Shown one piece after another: positions 6,261 to 8,116 of a stretch of DNA of 8,116 nucleotides. The stretch covers positions 1 through 8,116 of the forward strand of contig DASWCW010000238.1 in NCBI GenBank assembly GCA_036395835.1, given 5' to 3'. The first letter of the stretch is position 1; each line of letters begins with the position of its first letter. The position numbers and the translations under genes were made by a program. Under the pieces are notes generated by a model, which did not search any database, was not told the origin of the DNA, and worked only from the letters and a program-made list of their open reading frames with translations. The DNA comes from AP-16 sp036395835 (GTDB taxonomy: Bacteria; Pseudomonadota; Alphaproteobacteria; Rhizobiales; Xanthobacteraceae).

Positions 6261-6367
6261 TCCACACTTCCCCGTGGAGCAATGCCGGGGTGGGAGCACC
6301 TTCCGCGGCCAAGCCCAATCGTTGCCCGGTCTCCAGTCGCGTGAACGGGCCCAAGCGGGGGATTTTC

Positions 6368-6706
6368 ATGAAACTCGTCATGGCCATCATCAAGCCATTC
6401 AAGCTCGACGAGGTCCGCGACGCGCTGACCGGCATCGGCGTGCACGGGCTGACCGTCACTGAAGTCAAGGGGTATGGCCGCCAGAAGGGCCATACCGAAA
6501 TCTATCGGGGCACCGAATATGCCGTGAGCTTCCTGCCCAAGCTCAAGATCGAAGTCGCGGTCGCCGCTGACCAGGTCGACAAAGTCACCGAAGCCATCAC
6601 CGGCGCGGCCAAGACCGGCCAGATCGGCGACGGCAAGATCTTCGTGTTCGGTCTCGAGCATGCGGTGCGCATCCGCACCGGCGAAACCGACCAAGCGGCG
6701 CTTTGA
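6368..6706 (+). CDS. glnK: PII signal protein GlnK (second copy, paired with amtB)
   Basis: This is a second intact 112-residue PII protein with the same hallmarks: MKLVMAIIKPFKLDEVR, T-loop with Y51 in HTEIYRGTEY, TGQIGDGKIFV and VRIRTGE. GlnK of this type binds the cytoplasmic face of AmtB and blocks ammonium entry when nitrogen is plentiful; uridylylation at Y51 releases it. Compared with copy one, changes cluster at residues 20-26 and 66-79, and position 54 in the T-loop is serine instead of asparagine, while the rest of the T-loop is nearly identical. A GGGGGA at 6357-6362 lies 5 nt before the start. It is followed 34 bp later by amtB and is the conventional glnK-amtB partner, downstream of a sigma-54 element. 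The near-duplicate gene upstream suggests duplication of glnK or of a glnK-amtB unit. Confidence 0.94.
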   Translation: MKLVMAIIKPFKLDEVRDALTGIGVHGLTVTEVKGYGRQKGHTEIYRGTEYAVSFLPKLKIEVAVAADQVDKVTEAITGAAKTGQIGDGKIFVFGLEHAVRIRTGETDQAAL

Positions 6707-6740
6707 ACCCGCACCCTCTTCGATGGACAGGAGCCACACC

Positions 6741-8116
6741 ATGACCTTCCGGAAATCGCCTCGTGCGGGGCTCATCGCTCTCGCCTGCGGCTTTCTTCTC
6801 GCCGCCTTGCTCAGCTTTGCGTTCGTGAACGCCTCGCTGGCGCAGGCGCCGACCCCCGCGCCCGCCGCCCCGGCGGCGGCTCCCGCGGCCGAGGCCGCGC
6901 CGCCGGCCTGCGACGGCACCGCCAAACCCCCGGTCCTGGAAAAATGCACGCCGAATTCCGGCGACACCGCCTGGATGCTCGCCTCGGTGGCGCTGGTGCT
7001 GCTGATGACCATCCCGGGGCTCGGCCTCTTCTACGGCGGCATGGTCCGCAAGAAGAACGTGGGCGACACCGTGATGACGAGCTTCGCCATCACGTGTCTC
7101 ATCACCGTGCTGTGGGTGGTCTGCACCTACAGTCTGGCGTTCCGGGCGGGCAGCGGGTTCATCGGGGGGCTCGATCGGGCGTTCCTGCAGGGAATCCTGA
7201 GCGACATTTCCAAGAATATCGGCAACCCCAATCCGCTGGCGCCGACCATCCCCGAGACCGTCTACATCTGCTTCCAGCTGACGTTTGCGATCATCACGCC
7301 GGCGCTGATCGCCGGCGCCTTCGCGGAGCGGATGAAATTCTCGGCGATGCTGTGGTTCATCGGGCTGTGGGCGATCCTGGTCTATGCCCCGATCGCACAT
7401 TGGGTCTGGGGGCCGGACGGCTTTCTCGCGTCCGGCAATTCCGACGCCTGGGTCAAGGTACTCGACTTCGCCGGCGGCACCGTCGTGCACATCAACTCCG
7501 GCACGGCCGGCCTGATGGCGTGCCTCGTGCTCGGCAAGCGCAAGGATACCGGACCGGGCCACAACATGGTGCTCACCTTCATCGGCGCCTCGCTGCTGTG
7601 GGTCGGCTGGTTCGGCTTCAATGCCGGCTCGGCGGTCTCCTCCGGCGTGCAGGCCGGCATGGCGATGACGGTCACGCAGGTCGCCACCGCCGTCGCCGCG
7701 CTCACCTGGATGTTCGTGGAATGGGCGATCCGCGGCAAGCCGACCGTCATCGGCATCTGCACGGGCGCGGTCGCCGGCCTCGTCGCCATCACGCCGGCTT
7801 CGGGCTTCGTCGGCCCGGTCGGATCGATCGTGATCGGGATCGCGGCCGGCGTGTTCTGCTATTGGGGCGTGACCGGCCTCAAGCACATGTTCGGCTATGA
7901 CGACGCGCTCGATGCCTTCGGCGTGCACGCGGTCGGCGGAATCGTCGGCGCGCTGCTCACCGGCGTGTTCGCCATCGAGCAATACGGCGGCACCCCGGGC
8001 CTGATCGAGGGCAACCCCGCGCAGGTGATCAATCAGATCGAAGGCATCCTGATCGTCTTCATCTACGACGCGGTCGTCTCCTTCATCATCCTGAAGGTGA
8101 TCGATTTCACCATCGG
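6741..8116 (+). CDS. amtB: Ammonium transporter AmtB (3' end outside window)
   Basis: The frame stays open to the window edge, giving 458 residues; only a short C-terminal part should be missing. AmtB is the trimeric inner-membrane ammonium channel gated by GlnK. Residues 9-36 look like a signal peptide (cleavage plausible after SLAQA), followed by an Ala/Pro-rich stretch (37-55) and a segment with two cysteines (C57, C69) before the first core helix (about 76). Expected pore residues align by motif with E. coli AmtB: F182 in CFQLTF (gate F107), W223 in HWVWG (W148), D242 in LDFAGG (D160), H250 in VVHINSG and H396 in FGVHAVGG (the twin histidines H168 and H318), and F293/S297 in FGFNAGS. ITPASGFVGP is present. 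AGGAG at 6729-6733 lies 7 nt before ATG. Transcription with glnK2 is expected. Confidence 0.95.
   Translation, partial: MTFRKSPRAGLIALACGFLLAALLSFAFVNASLAQAPTPAPAAPAAAPAAEAAPPACDGTAKPPVLEKCTPNSGDTAWMLASVALVLLMTIPGLGLFYGGMVRKKNVGDTVMTSFAITCLITVLWVVCTYSLAFRAGSGFIGGLDRAFLQGILSDISKNIGNPNPLAPTIPETVYICFQLTFAIITPALIAGAFAERMKFSAMLWFIGLWAILVYAPIAHWVWGPDGFLASGNSDAWVKVLDFAGGTVVHINSGTAGLMACLVLGKRKDTGPGHNMVLTFIGASLLWVGWFGFNAGSAVSSGVQAGMAMTVTQVATAVAALTWMFVEWAIRGKPTVIGICTGAVAGLVAITPASGFVGPVGSIVIGIAAGVFCYWGVTGLKHMFGYDDALDAFGVHAVGGIVGALLTGVFAIEQYGGTPGLIEGNPAQVINQIEGILIVFIYDAVVSFIILKVIDFTI

Larger units (their letters stand above)
6063..6367. other. 305-bp spacer between the two glnK genes
   Basis: No gene or amtB remnant is seen in any frame. 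The right half carries the sigma-54 promoter and the possible NtrC site listed separately. At 6162-6178 there is an inverted repeat GCGGCA-CGCCA-TGCCGC with perfect 6-bp arms, of unknown role. TTTGTGC occurs at 6136-6142 and 6157-6163, exactly 21 bp (two helical turns) apart. A T-run at 6133-6138 lacks a convincing hairpin before it, so I call no terminator for glnK1. Confidence 0.6.

Noticed and set aside
6944..7900. 318-codon plus-strand frame inside amtB
   Set aside because: Out of frame with amtB, which has all its pore motifs; this frame is Arg/His-rich and featureless.
6597..7982. 461-codon minus-strand frame
   Set aside because: Antisense to glnK2 and amtB; extremely Arg/Asp/His-rich composition with no domain signature.

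Overview
The window reads as chromosomal core sequence from a high-GC alphaproteobacterium, most likely in the Hyphomicrobiales (Bradyrhizobium / Rhodopseudomonas / Xanthobacteraceae neighbourhood). The evidence is very strong G/C bias at third codon positions, a CnoX-type thioredoxin that keeps WCGPC, a CPLT-type Trm112-like protein, a TesB-GlnK-AmtB neighbourhood, and a convergent-gene spacer holding a GGGGAGG / GGTGGGGT palindromic repeat of a kind I associate with this order. Placement is by protein resemblance only.

Layout, left to right: a complete tRNA-Gly(GCC) on the minus strand (2-76); an unrecognised small single-pass membrane protein (343-582); a standalone YbaK/ProX-type aminoacyl-tRNA deacylase (725-1249); a probable plus-strand operon of CnoX-like thioredoxin-TPR protein, LON substrate-binding-domain protein and Trm112-like small protein (1324-3205); an inverted-repeat (REPIN-like) element (3214-3352) between convergent genes; a minus-strand UbiH/UbiF/COQ6-family FAD monooxygenase for ubiquinone synthesis (3354-4571); divergently from it, acyl-CoA thioesterase II TesB (4723-5586); then a nitrogen-signalling block of two tandem GlnK-type PII proteins (5724-6062 and 6368-6706) and an ammonium transporter AmtB that runs off the right edge (6741-8116+).

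How the genes work together: the first half is translation and protein quality control (tRNA, mischarged-tRNA editing, chaperone-like thioredoxin, LON-domain protein, Trm112-like protein). The middle is membrane and lipid metabolism (ubiquinone hydroxylation, acyl-CoA hydrolysis). The right end is ammonium uptake and its PII regulators. The second glnK is preceded by a good sigma-54 -24/-12 element and a possible NtrC site about 90 bp upstream, so glnK2-amtB is probably switched on by nitrogen limitation, while glnK1 lacks such a promoter.

I found no CRISPR array, transposase, phage gene, toxin-antitoxin pair or defence system, and nothing that convincingly forms a previously undescribed system. 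The points most worth a second look are the two-glnK/one-amtB arrangement with different promoters and a residue-54 difference in the T-loop, the inverted-repeat element, and a near-perfect 17-bp palindrome just before the trm112-like gene.
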